From Kuschelorhynchus macadamiae (Eukaryota; Arthropoda; Insecta; Coleoptera; Curculionidae), in assembly GCA_030620095.1 (NCBI GenBank), contig JAUTXW010002370.1:1-64000 (forward strand): 64,000 nt of DNA, read 5' to 3'. The notes beneath the pieces were generated by a model. It saw only the letters and a program-made list of their open reading frames with translations. It made no database searches and was not told the origin of the DNA. The translations under genes were made by a program, and so were the position numbers. This document shows positions 49,170 to 62,608 of this stretch, in pieces; the first letter of the stretch is position 1, and every line of letters begins with the position of its first letter.

Positions 49170-50497
49170 GGGTGGAGTGCCACAGGGTTCTGTGCTAGGC
49201 CCTATCTTATGGAACATATATTATGAACCGTCCGTAGGATATCGGTCCTACGGTTAGATATGCCACCTGAAGTCCGGGTAGTGGGGTTTGCAGATGATTT
49301 GGCAGTGGTCGTTTCTGCCAAAAGTAGAGACTCAATCGTGTCAACGGCAAATATAGCAGCGCACCGAATAGGCGAATGGATGTCATCAAAGATGTTGAAA
49401 CTTGCTCCCGAAAAGACAGAAACGATACTATCGACCGAAGGGCAGTGGAACGGTTAACCATCAACGTAAACAACATTGAGGTCACAACAAAACGAGAAAT
49501 CAAATATTTAGGTGTATTCTTTAATAGGGGTGCTTTGATGAAAAGTCATATTATAAATATATGAAAGAAAGCTGAGGCAGTAGCAATGGCACTAAGCCGT
49601 TTGATGCCAGTGGCAAAGGGCCCTTCATCGAGTAAGCGCAGACTGTTAAATGCAGTTACTCATTCAATTATGTTGTATGCTGCCCCGGTGTAGCATGAGG
49701 TCCTAAGAATCCGAAAATACAAAGAAATGTTGGAAAAAATCCAGAGGAAGATGGCAATTAGGATATGTAGTGCTTCCGCACAGTTTTCACAGAGGCAGTA
49801 CTGGTCCTTGCAAGTGTGTATCCTATAAATCTGAAAGCAGAAGAGAGATCGAGAACGTATAATGAAGGCAACGCGAATAGAAAGATAATTAGAGAAGAAA
49901 CGATAAGACGATGGCAGGCAAGACGGGAAGAGTCTGCAGTGGGCACGTGGACAAGGAGACTTATACCAGATCTGGAGTCTTGGCTAAAAAGGAATCACGG
50001 TGAACTCAGCTATGCTCTTACACAGGTACTGAGTAATCACGGATGCTTTGCGGCCTACTTGTATAGTTTCAAGATCAAAGTAGTATCTTTATGTCCGTAT
50101 TGCGACAGCGTGCAGGACGGTGCCGAGCACACTTTTTTGTTTTATGTCCTCGGTGGCAGAACGAGCGGAGAAACGCGAAATTGATGGTAAACCTCGTGAC
50201 AATCATGCTACAGTCTCAAGAGATGTGGAATGTGATTTCAAATATGGCGACCCGCACTATAAATAGAAAAGAATTGGATGATAGAAACCGAAATAGAGAC
50301 GACCGATCGAATGTTGGAATTGTGAGAAGTTCGGGCGGGACAGCGTGATGAAGTAATGCCTTCAGCTGGTGCTATCACGATGTCTGTTGAAAGAGGAATG
50401 TTTTTTAGCGGGTAGGCAACCTCTCCACCAACACCGAGAGAGATTGAATCCTGCACAACGTCTTTGGAAGATTTTTTGTACCTCACTGAAAAAATTA
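49170..50497 (+). pseudogene. R1-type ORF2 3' part, duplicated copy
   Basis: Starts abruptly at the GVPQGS motif of the RT (GGVPQGSVLGPILW lacks its first residue) and runs to the 3' end. VGFADDLAV and REIKYLGVFF are as in copy 1, with the same stops, so the breaks are older than the duplication. Unlike copy 1 it keeps the 53 bp coding CPYCDSVQDGAEH at about 50094-50150, part of the C-terminal zinc motif, though a T-run indel follows it. Confidence 0.88.
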
Positions 50498-50499
50498 TA

Positions 50500-51944
<1,445 letters not shown>

Positions 51945-51945
51945 A

Positions 51946-52895
51946 TATAAGCCAAAGTATGCACTAGCACCATCATGCGGAGAGATACTTAAATCAATAA
52001 AAATGCGCTTTCACACACCTTTATCAAAAGTTCTTGGCCGGAAAAGATATATGTAGAATAGCAGAAATATATAATTTCTGCAGGTGCAAAACGGCCTACA
52101 AGAAGAATTGCTTTCGATTATGTCACAGGGTACCCTCCTGCGATCGTGATTTCTGGGCCTTTACCCTCATCAGGTAGGCTTGTACCCGAGGAGATCTGAA
52201 ATAACAGATTGCTCGATATGACATACTTTGCCAAATTCCTATGGGTTTGCAGCCGGAAACCACCGGAGCCTCAATAGATGGCGCTATGTGTTATACTTGG
52301 CATGTAGTACTGTTCCAGTATGTTAGACGTTTGGTTTTCGATTTTGTCATATCGAGCAATTTGTTATTTCAGATCTCCCTGGGTACAAGCCTGTCTGATG
52401 AGGGTAAAGGCCCAGAAATCATGATCGCAGGAGGGTACCCTGTGACATAATCGAAAGCAATTCTTCTTATAGGCCGTTTTGCACCTGCAGAAATTATATA
52501 TTTCTGCTATTCTACATATATCTTTTCCGGCCAAGAACTTTTGATAAAGGTGTGTGAAGGCGCATTTTTATTGATTTTAGTATCTACTCTCCGCATGATG
52601 GTGCTAGTGCATACTTTGCCAAATTCCTATGGGTTTGCAGCCAGAAACCACCGGAGTCCCAATAGGTGGCGCTAAGTGTTATACTTGGCATGTAGTACTG
52701 TTCCAGTATAATAGATGTTTCGTTTTCGATTCTGTCATATCGAGCAATCTGTTATTTCAGATCTCCCTGGGTACAAGCCTGCCTGATGAGGGTAAAGGCC
52801 CAGAAATCATGATCGCAGGAGGGTACCCTGTGACATAATCGAAAGCAATTCTTCTTATAGGCCGTTCTGCACCTGCAGAAACTATATATTTCTGC
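51946..52895. repeat. 388-bp repeat array, copy 2 counterpart of 47336-48290
   Basis: Same head-to-head layout as copy 1: minus units to ~52225, then two plus units (CCAAATTCCTATGG at 52231 and 52619). Hammerhead-like motifs at 52128-52187 (-), 52381-52440 (+) and 52769-52828 (+). Confidence 0.88.
52769..52828 (+). ncRNA. candidate type I hammerhead ribozyme of the 388-bp repeat
   Basis: Stem I: GGGTAC and CCTGC pair with GCAGG and GTACCC across a small internal loop (AAG/AGG). Core CTGATGA is followed by stem II GGG-TAAAGG-CCC, an extra A, then GAAA; stem III is A-U and U-A closing a CATG loop, and C is the expected cleavage base before GCAGG. All core bases agree with the consensus except the extra A before GAAA. 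Eight further copies lie in the window; a G/A difference between copies falls in the stem III loop, not its stem. Small tandem repeats with such ribozymes are known in animals as retrozymes. Activity is untested. Confidence 0.5.
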
Positions 52896-52896
52896 T

Positions 52897-52899
<3 letters not shown>

Positions 52900-52952
<53 letters not shown>

Positions 52953-52996
52953 TATATATATATTTATATATTTATATATATATATATATATATAGG

Positions 52997-53028
<32 letters not shown>
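52900..53028. repeat. (TA)n tract
   Basis: TA repeats with TTTATATATTTATATA and GGAAATA interruptions. Confidence 0.97.
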
Positions 53029-53030
<2 letters not shown>

Positions 53031-53039
53031 AGTTAACAA

Positions 53040-53684
53040 GAACGTAGCTGCGGTGTAGTAGGTGAAGACTGAAAATATGTGTTTCATACAGAATATAGAA
53101 TCTATATATGTGTCCTGAGGATGCAACAATAAAGTTTCGAAACATCGACAATTTAAAAAAGTTTTTTTGTTTTTTACTGGATCCTAAGCCTAAAGAATAC
53201 ACCACTCTAGCATAAAAACAAAAGGATCGTTAACGAAAACCATTTAGAAACTTAATATCTGGGAAATATCTGCGGACAAACTGTATATGTAAAGACTGAT
53301 AATATGAGTTTCATGCTGGACATAGAATCTACGTATGTGTCCTGAAGATGCAGCAATAGTCCTGCGAAACGTCGACTATTTAAAAATGGTCTTTGGTTTT
53401 TTTCCTGGAACCTAACCACAAATAATTCACCACTCTAACATAACAACAAAAAGATTGTTAACGAAAACCATTTAGAAACTTATTATCTTATCTGGGTAAT
53501 ATATGCCGAACAACGGAGCACAAGTACTAATAATATGGGTTTCATGCAGGATATAAGATCTATATTTGTGTCCTGAGGATGCAAGAATTAAGTTGGGAAA
53601 CGTCGACAATTTAAAAAAATACTTTATTTACTGGATCTTAACCTCAAATAACACACCACTCTAACCAACGCTTTTTAACATTGT
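53040..53684. repeat. 228-bp tandem repeat, copy 2
   Basis: Same three units as 48492-49166, with the first one shortened at its start. Confidence 0.88.
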
Positions 53685-55090
53685 TCCGCCATATTGGATT
53701 TTTACGAAAATATTATCAGGCCATTCCCATATGACCCTTAATTTTTGTTCAAAATTTGAAGTCAATTGGGTAATGATACGCAGCCCGACAGACGGACCGA
53801 CGGAATTGATAAAACATGTTTTTGGCATCTAGGGACGCTAAAACATGAAGATACATAAATCCTGAGACAGTGATTTTCTTGAGGATTACAAAAATTTATT
53901 TGGTCGCTATCTTGTTCCGCCATCTTGAATTAGTACCACAGTTTTACTAGTTGAGCCCTGTGCCACAATCAGTTATGACACACAATTTGAAATCAATCCA
54001 TTAAGTAATTTTTTCAGGCTGAAATTTTAAATATTTTATTATAACGCCATTTTGTTCCGCCATCTTGGTTTCGTACCAAAGTTTACCAGTTGATTCCAAC
54101 ATAATATTCGATGTTTATGCGAAATTTAAAATAAATTGGATAAGAAGTTTTTTCATAATAATTTTTTTAACATTTCACTACGCCGCCAATTTGTTTCGCT
54201 ATTTTGGATTTTCACCAAAATATTACCAGGTCATACCCATATGACTGTTAATTTTTGATAGAAATTTGAAGTCAGTTGGGTAGTCAGTAGTCTTTAAGCT
54301 ATGCCGCGAACTGACAGACAGACAGACATACCGACGGAAGGACCGACACACATTTAGGGACGCTAATATGTAAAGACGTGTAAAACCTCACAGGGTGATT
54401 TTTTCAAGATTACATACTATTTGTTTGACCACTATTTTGTTCGGCCACCTTGAATTAGTACCAGAATTTTACTAGCTGATTCCTATACCACAATTAGCGA
54501 ACTAACAGACAGACAGTTGATAAAACATATTTTTTGGCATCTAGCGACGCTAAAACCTAATAATGTGTAAAACCTGAGAGGGTTATTTTTTCGCGTATTG
54601 CAAACATTTTATTTGTCGGCCATTTTATTCGGCCATGTTGAATTAGTATCACTAGTTTATCACTTGATCCCTATACCACAATTAGTTATGGCACACAATT
54701 TGAAGTCAAACCATTGAGCAGTTTTTTTCAGACTGAATTTTTAAATATTTTATTATACCGCCATTTTCTTCCGCCGTCTTGGATTTTTACCAAAATTTTA
54801 CCACTTGATTTTCAAATAGTTGATATTTCTGCAAAATTTAAGATAAATTGGATTAGTTGTTTTTTATTATTATTTTTTTAACATTACCAGTTCATCCCCA
54901 TATGACCCTTAATTTTTCACCGAAATTTGAAGTCAATCGGATAAGTAGTCTTTTAGCTACGCCGCGAACAGACAGACAGATCGACGGAATTGAGAAAATA
55001 TGTTTCTCGTCATCTGGGGACCCTGAAACGTGAAGATCTGAAAAAATCTCGGAGAGTGGTTTTTCACGATTACAATACTTCCCTTTTACG
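53685..55090. repeat. dispersed repeat with 'CCGCCATCTTGGATT' units
   Basis: Four or more diverged units with TTGTTCCGCCATCTTG, CCCATATGACCCTTAATTTT, GACAGACAGA runs and GTGATTTTTTCA. Same family as 29060-30130. Non-coding. Confidence 0.75.
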
Positions 55091-56015
55091 ACGGAAGTGT
55101 AAAGCAGAAAAATAGCTTATTTAGTACACGTTATTTCTTAATTAATAAGAGAATCTCATTAAAACAAAACAATTAACTTAACCCTAAAAAACTCAAACTT
55201 AAATTTCTTTCGAACAATATTTTAAATAAAGCATTTTTCTAATTTTGACATATTTAAAATATGTCACTTTTTATAGCTGCTTGTCGCCGTGCGTGCAACG
55301 TCTTACTTTTTGTAATTAGTTATGAAAACCAAAATTGTTTGTATTTAGTGATAAAAAGTTAAACAATATGTAATTCTGACGGGTTTTCTGCGGTATTTTA
55401 TTATTTTTAAAATGATTCTAAATGGTCAGCATTAAAAAAAACTTGTATGAAACTCGTTCCGAAACGATATTTGGTATAACTCGTATTATTTTTCGGGAAC
55501 TCGCGGGTTACATAAATAGCTATTCATTCTTTATTATGTATGTCATGCTAAATTGGAACTGCAAAATGTTATTTTCGGTTTGCTTATTTTAAAAAAATTA
55601 AATACAAAAGGGATAATCATTTAACATGATATCATATTCTTTTAATAATTACAATATAAATTTAGTGCTATTTGACTTAGACCTAAATTATAATAACTAT
55701 TTAAAATTACCAGAAACTTAACTCCTAACTACAAAATGAATTCCTAGACAGATGAAATGCTTAATCAAAAATTTTAGTGGAATTTTCAAAATGAATATTT
55801 TCATAACCAAAGTGTACAGATCACATTATGCAAACCTTTTGCTTATAGTAAAAAATCTTTTGTACAGGGTGTAAAGACACAGCTTTTAAAATTCTGGCTC
55901 CGAAAAAAAAACAAATAAAATTTTTATTTTTTGAAAATTGAAAAATAGAAATTGGCATTTTGCAAACATTTAATTTGTATCTGTTTACTTCTTTTTTGTA
56001 CGACAGCTGTGAAAA
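55091..56015. other. AT-rich non-coding stretch
   Basis: Nothing recognised apart from GTACAGGGTGT at 55861-55871, a frequent end motif of insect repeats. Confidence 0.5.
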
Positions 56016-56017
56016 AT

Positions 56018-56258
56018 GCATATAATCCGCATATCATCCTTGCATTGAAATTTTCTCATTTCTCACGTTGTGACTGTGCGAAATAATATTTTTCCCAGCC
56101 TATAGTGGCACCACAGTGTATCCAATAGCTGAACTGGTTGCACATCATCACTGGTTTAGTTGATTGTAAAATACATAATTTCACACAGTTTGATGTCAGA
56201 TAGTGAGAAATAAGAAATTTTCAATGCAAGGATTCTATGCGGATTTTTTGCATCATAA
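56018..56258. mobile_element. fold-back MITE, ~240 bp
   Basis: Arms of ~50 bp: TCCGCATATCATCCTTGCAT...TTCTCATTTCTCAC and the inverted GTGAGAAATAAGAAATTTTC...GCGGA. No ORF. Confidence 0.75.
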
Positions 56259-58530
56259 TTTTATTACTAATTTAAATTTCGAAACTTTTCCTATGCCGCA
56301 GTAGAAAAAGTATAGTGTGCAAAAAACTCATTTTATAGTCGTTTCGTATGAAATATGCGTGTTTTCGGCACTTCTTGCACAATGTACTATTTTATAAACA
56401 AAGTTTTTGACTAAATTGTGAGACAACGTTTATTTTTCTATGGCTTGTGGTACTAACATACTGCATGGCACATTCAAGTATCCAGAATGTAATTTAAGAT
56501 TAGTTGAACACATATGATAGCAAACATTTGTGCCAACGCATTTCAGCGTCCTGTAAAATAGAAATCAATTTATATATTAAAGATGTATTGCGTTCTTAGA
56601 AACTTGGAATATTTTGCCATGACGGTTTTCAAATTTTTTTCTAGGTTTAGAAATTTTGTAAAGTCCGGTATCTTCTTAGGAGCCAAAAACGGCGTATAAT
56701 ATTTAGCATCACACTGCATGCTTCAAACATTGCAAGTTATAACTTTTGAACATATTTTTTAAATCAGAGACAATACCTGCAAATATCACCTTCTTTTCTA
56801 TTTCTAAGCCGAGTATTCCTAAAATTTTAAATATAGAAGGTTGGATAATTAGTAGTTACCTAAGTAATGTATTGACAAATACTCCCCAAACTTTATTTTG
56901 CCCAGAGTATTAATGTAAGCAGTATTTCGATTATAAAAGGCAACTCAAAATACGATAGAGTCAGATATGACTTAAGTCTCATATACACCCCAAAGTACCT
57001 ACCAGTAGTTGGGAAACGCGTTTCTGATAACTATCCTCATCCCGTTTATCTCACCTTCCTCCAGAGCTTTCGCAAAGTACCAACCAGTTGAGAAAAGCAC
57101 TTTGGGGAACCCCCTTTAAGCCTGTTTACTAAGGTTTATACACTTAAGTCGCATAAGGCCCCATTAGGATCGTTTTTTCAAAAGACCACAAAGTAAAGAG
57201 AAGATATGCACGCGCTAGTTCTACAACCAAATGTAACCATTTTATGAAACCTTGTTTTGTAAAATACAAATTTTAATCTGTAGTGTCCTCTCAGCTATTA
57301 CAGCTCTAGAAGGCATAGGAGACCTTAAGAAGAGTAGACGCGACGGGTGCAACAGAATTAATTTTTTATTTTTACAGTTAGACAATAATTGGCAGGTAAG
57401 ATGATTTTCCGAGCTGTAAATACCCTTTTGCTCTAGATTACATGGTGTTCTAAAAAGTAGTATTTTTTGATCGAGTACTCTACAGAATGACCAAATACCT
57501 GAACAGGCTTTATATTTCCGTTATTTGTAGAAATAAGAAAAAAATTTTAAATACGAAACTTGTAGAAATATTTCTGATGCAAAAAAATATTATAAAAACA
57601 TTTCGAATTTTGAAAGGCTATAAAAAATATCTAAAAGGTCCAGCCTAGGGCAAAACAAATTACACACATTATGGTCTTTCTTATAGAGACATTTTAAGTT
57701 TAACATGATATTTGGAGTTAATATATATTTCTTTAAATTCGTTTTAAAAGAATTTAAATTAAGCACGGTAAAAGAAAATTGTTATCTAAAAACAGTGCCA
57801 TACTGAAGAAAAACAACCCACTAACGATGTAATTTAGGCATCGAAACTTCAGCAGTGATACATCGTTGATTTGTGAAAGCCAAGGATTGTTTAAAGTCAG
57901 GTTACTAATCCAAGAACGTGTTCTAAAAAAATTAAATTGTTGATGTTTCCTCAAATACTAGACTTCCGATTTTAAATTTGATCATGTAATTTTAGTGCCA
58001 ATGCGAGAGCGTCATTTAATTGCATTCCCTTTGTTAATAACGTCAGAAAAATTAGAGCTTAGGGTGTTACTTGAGTATTTCTCCGCCATTTTGTCAATGT
58101 TAAGTAAAAACTCATGGTGTGCACATTTTCAATTGGTAAATTAAAGTACGGGGCACGAAAGAAAACCGAGCGGAGTCAATCGGTTTAGAAAGGTCGGCCA
58201 AGGAATCTCTTTAAACCAGTGGTGTCCCGTCGTTCTTTAAATAATATGGCACTCCTTTTTGACTATAAGCACTTCAGATAATTAAAAAATGAAACTATGC
58301 TTAATGAACCTTTATCTATATTTGTCTGTTTTCTTTCGTGTACCGCACTTCTATATCTCTTTTGTGTTGCAAAAAAGGAGAACTTTCGAATTTTAAAATG
58401 ATTTAATTTTGATTTTTCTTGATCGATTTACCTATAAATATATTTTTTCTTGAGTTCTGTCATTAACGGTTCCCAGGCTACTGCCGACGTCCGCTATTAT
58501 TGGACCACCCAATATAGTGATACACGATTT
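56259..58530. other. non-coding stretch
   Basis: About 2.3 kb without recognisable genes or repeats. Confidence 0.5.
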
Positions 58531-58537
58531 ACAATTC

Positions 58538-59320
58538 CAGATTTCACAAGGGCAGCCAGCTTCAGATCCAGTGAACGAGACTTATCAAAATTTTAATTTA
58601 TGCAGTTCGGCTACTCGAGTATGCCAAAAGTGGCCGTCTGTCTCCGTTTGTCATATTACTTTATACAGGGACCGTCATTGTGATGTACTATACAGGGCGT
58701 TTAATATTTGCGTGCTGATGTTAAAGAGGATGGTTTTATGTCCTAAAAGTTTTAACTTAACTGAAATACTGGATGGTAAAGTTTAAAAAGAAAACATTTT
58801 TCTTCATCCCGATTCTGATGCTATTGTAGATAACTGCATGAAATTTGATACACGTCTTCTATGCATTAAGGAGCATACGGATTTACCCAGGTTAATTACA
58901 TATGCACGCCACTGGTAGAAATTTCAAAAATTGATTGTTAATAAAAAATGCCCTTTTATGCATAAAAGATGTGTATCAAATTTCTCACAGTTATTTATCT
59001 ATAATAGCATTAGATTTAGCATTTAAAAAAAAATGTTTTTTTTTAAATCCTGTATCTCCAAAGTTAAGACTTTTAGGTTCATATTAAACTTTTTTGTTAA
59101 AAAGGTTCAAGAATCACCCTTCTTTAACATTAGCACGCAATTAGGAAACGCCCTGTATAGTACTTCACAATGACGCCCCCTGTACAAAGTAATATGACAG
59201 ACGGAGACAAACGGTCACTTTTGGCATACTCGAATAGCCCAAAGTCGAACTGCATAAGTTAAAATTTTGATAAATCTTGTTCACTGGAATCAGTGCTGGC
59301 TCCCCTAATATAACCACATT
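58538..59320. mobile_element. large fold-back element, ~780 bp
   Basis: Outer arms of ~240 bp are inverted copies (ATCAAAATTTTAA, ACGGAGACAGACGG and CCTGTATAGTA with their complements). The centre also folds (ATTTGATACACGTCTT against AAGATGTGTATCAAAT). The 89-residue frame at 58517-58786 lies in an arm and is not a gene. Confidence 0.8.
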
Positions 59321-59509
59321 AATGTGTTAATTTTGGAAAAATGTGAGGTCTGTAGTTTTTCAAATATTAATTGCAATATTAGATATTTTTTGACACCCGG
59401 TATTGAACAGAAAATTAACTATTTTGAAGCAGTTTATTGACAGCTACTTTATGAACAATTTTACAAAATATATGAAAAAAAAACTAAGCCATTTTTGAGG
59501 GGTTGACGG

Positions 59510-60340
59510 CGGTGATTCTAATGGTTCGATTCCTTCTAAATCGTTGTCTTCCTCTGAAAATGATGAGGTTTCGTCGTCACTACTTCAAGATCCCAGTGTG
59601 ATAACTAAATCATTAATAACCGTTTCAATTTTGCGATCTACTTCCTAGTATTTATCTTCAATAGAACGAATAAGTTTAACATACGATTTCCAATTTTCAG
59701 CCGATATTGAGCCAATCGCTTCTAATGTTATTTTATTTAAATCTTTATTTCAAAGTTCACCGGTGTTGCGCTCTCGAATATATTTTTTTACTCCTGCCCA
59801 TGCAAGTTCAATAGTCAATCAAGGTCGCACATGTATGAAGGCAGCCTTAAAGGTGTATGACCGAGGTTACGTAAAAGACCGTCAATTTTAAACTTTTTTT
59901 CTCTAGGCTTGTTGGCTGATATTACTTCATATAATTGATATTTTCTCCATGTTGGATCACATACAAGATTGTTCGATTTAAGCCACGATATCATATGAGC
60001 TTTTGTAGAGTATTCAGTTGGCATTCGGATTCCCTGAACAATACCTGTAACACTTTCACTTTGCCAGCATTTGTTCACTGTCATCATTATCTTCCCAGGT
60101 TTCGTCTAGATACACAATATTGCGTCCTTCTTGCCTATATTGCCTAACAGTTGATAGATATTGCACCCGCCAGTGAAAAATATTGGGTTCTGTTCGATTT
60201 TGAATTAAAATAGTCAAACTATTATTTTCAGCTTCTCTAGTACAGGCCTCTATAACGCTCGCAAAAACTTCACGTGCACCGCTTTGAATTAATTGTTTTT
60301 CCTTTTTTGCTTGCCATCGTTACTTCGAAATAACAATTCA
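59510..60340 (-). pseudogene. DDE transposase remnant (IS630/Tc1/mariner type)
   Basis: In coding order: AREVFASVIEACTREAENN, RQEGRNIVYLDETWEDN (the catalytic Asp in YLDETW), then WLKSNNLVCDPTWRKYQLYE and IDGLLRNLGHTPLRLPSYM with CDLD, then IELAWAGVKKYIRERNT (second Asp and Glu region), then an acidic tail near 59590. Several stops and shifts occur. The order and motifs fit a widespread insect transposase in which DETW, LPxYxCDLNPIE and a C-terminal acidic stretch are hallmarks. It lacks its N-terminal DNA-binding part. Confidence 0.75.
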
Positions 60341-61295
60341 AACTCAACTCAACGCATTTATACAGAAATGAAAACAAATGCTCGAAATTTATAGGCGCCA
60401 CTGGAAATAGCTAGAACCTTCTAGCGACAAGTGCATGGAGACTCTAGGCACATCCCAATTACAAGTGGACCAGTGCGAAATTTACTAAATCCTCGATTAA
60501 TTTTCCGTACCGCTTAGCTGGCGCATTTATAGGAGAAGCGGCAAACTAATACAACAACTAAAATAACATAAAATTTACTTGCTCCGCTTGCTCTTAAGTC
60601 TATGAACCTTTATTTTAAGAACCGCACGGTTTTCTTTCGTGTCCCGCACTTTAACTGTATTATTAAATCTAATATGTATAACTTGCACTATTAAATGCCC
60701 TCGGATACTGATTTTCACTCGAATCAGACCACAAATAACGATTTTCTCTCATATGGGAACCGCTATCTTGAATTTTCTATATACGAAAGCACACATGCGT
60801 ACACATACAGTCGCGTGAACGATTTTGCCAAGTTTAAAGTTATTTATTATAGACAAGCATACAATCAGAGGCGTGAAACTAATAAAAACCCGATAAAAGG
60901 GAAGTAAAAGTGACACAACCGCTCTGCCAAAATCTTGTTGGTGTTATATATGTGGTTTTCTCATGAAGTAGTTCCAGTATCGCTTTAATATTGTTGGTTC
61001 ACCAAGATTAACATTAGTTTCAAGTTTATTTTGTACAATAGTTAATGCCTAATTTACAAATTGATTTTTAAAATGCCTAACAGTTTGTAATTTGGATTAA
61101 TCTTAAATTTTTGAAAACAAAAAAACATTTGTGAATCTTTATTGTAAGGGTCTTTGTGCCTTACTAGCGAATGTTATATTTCTAAAAAATGTACTAGCCT
61201 CCAAAAGTAATCCAACAGTAGTGATGGATTGTCTTATCTATTATTAGGTGTAAACGAATGTCAAAATTAAACAGAGACCCAACAAAAAAATTAAA
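60341..61295. other. non-coding stretch
   Basis: Nothing recognised; short frames here have no support. Confidence 0.5.
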
Positions 61296-61300
61296 AATAA

Positions 61301-61489
61301 GTGTATACCAATTTTAAAAAAGACAAATACATAAAAAAGCAGAAGCTCACATTATGCCACAGTAAAATCCCATATTGTTATGGTGTTCCAAAAAGACACA
61401 AACTTAACACACCTTTACGACAACTTTTTCAAATTTTTAAAAACACTGGTAAGGCTACTATTACATTAAAAACCCCCGACATATTTTGA
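61301..61489 (+). pseudogene. Penelope-like RT, N-terminal fingers fragment
   Basis: KIPYCYGVPKRHKLNTPLRQ matches the Y-G-x-PK-x-HK-x-x-x-PLR motif at the start of Penelope-type RTs. The frame ends after 62 residues and no palm follows. Confidence 0.7.
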
Positions 61490-62329
61490 GACATCTTTCA
61501 GAATTTATCATTAACGCTGGTAAATTTTGATATTATCATTCCATGCATGCACCAGCAGGTAAAACATTTCTTTTTTGAGGAATTGATTCACTTACCCATA
61601 TATTAATTTCTTATTCTTAAACATTCTAAAAAAACTGCCTTTTTTAGAAAAAAACATAAACATTACTTCTTAAAAATATATTAAACTTAATGCAAAGTTG
61701 GTATGAGTTTAGGAATTTTAAACATAGATTACTTAAATTACATTTTTTTTGACAGTAAATACATGCCATAATACAAAAAAGAAAGAAAAACCACAATGAT
61801 CTGATTTAGGGGCGTAAACAAAATTATTTGAAGTTTTAATAATCTGCTATTCTGCTATTTAAAAATCAAAAACTGGAATTGCTAACCAAAATTCGGCATA
61901 CATATATAAAACTAAGAAATAAACGATAAATAAATAAAAACACAAATAAGAAATAATAATATTTAAAATCAAGTTATGAATACAAACAAAAATTCTTAAG
62001 AGCATGAATAGGGAACACCAACTGTACATTTTTTATGGTCAAAAAGTTTTAATAGGGTGATATTTCCAACAGCTGTTTGTGAATTTAAAAAGTTAACATT
62101 TGGGTGTTTATGGTGTTTCTAAATTTTTGTTGCTTCTAAACAATCCAATTTGCGATTTTTTGTCCATATTGTTCCAGACTTTTTATACTCATTTGTTTTC
62201 TTTTGACGTTAAGAATCAAATTAGAGAGTTTTTCTGACTGTCGAAAAGTTACTTTAATATTTTTATTTATTTTTAAAATATTTACAATTTTGTTAGATAT
62301 TGGTCCAAAATATGTAATTGTTATATATT
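61490..62329. other. AT-rich non-coding stretch
   Basis: Lies between two oppositely oriented Penelope-type fragments; nothing recognised. Confidence 0.5.
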
Positions 62330-62608
62330 TTATATGGATGGTTTGCGTTTTTTAAAAATTAGTCTGTTAATTTCAGTTAATTTGCACCCATTATTTATTG
62401 CAATAGATCTAATGACGTCAAGTTCCCTATGTTGGTCTAATGGCACAGAAAAAGCTCTATGAGAACTATATGCTGAAAGTTTATTGTCTACGAAATGAAG
62501 ATAGTCCTTTGTTATACTTTCATCTCTATAACTGGGATTTCTGTAGATATTAAATTTTAATTTATCAAGCGATCTTTTTAATAGGATGTCTAGAAAATTT
62601 GAATGCAT
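62330..62608 (-). pseudogene. Penelope-like RT, C-terminal fragment
   Basis: FLDILLKRSLDKLKFNIYRN then DYLHFVDNKLSAYSSHRAFS and IRSIAINNGCKLTEINRLIF follow the FLDxxL...IYRKPT...E...I..IA..NG order of Penelope-type RT C-termini. It faces the fragment at 61301, so the two are not one gene in place. Confidence 0.75.

Noticed and set aside
58517..58786. 89-codon frame with several Cys
   Set aside because: It lies within an arm of a fold-back element and has an inverted, closed copy in the other arm.
59815..60147. Plus-strand frame opposite the transposase remnant
   Set aside because: It is a shadow of the minus-strand transposase, which has recognisable motifs.
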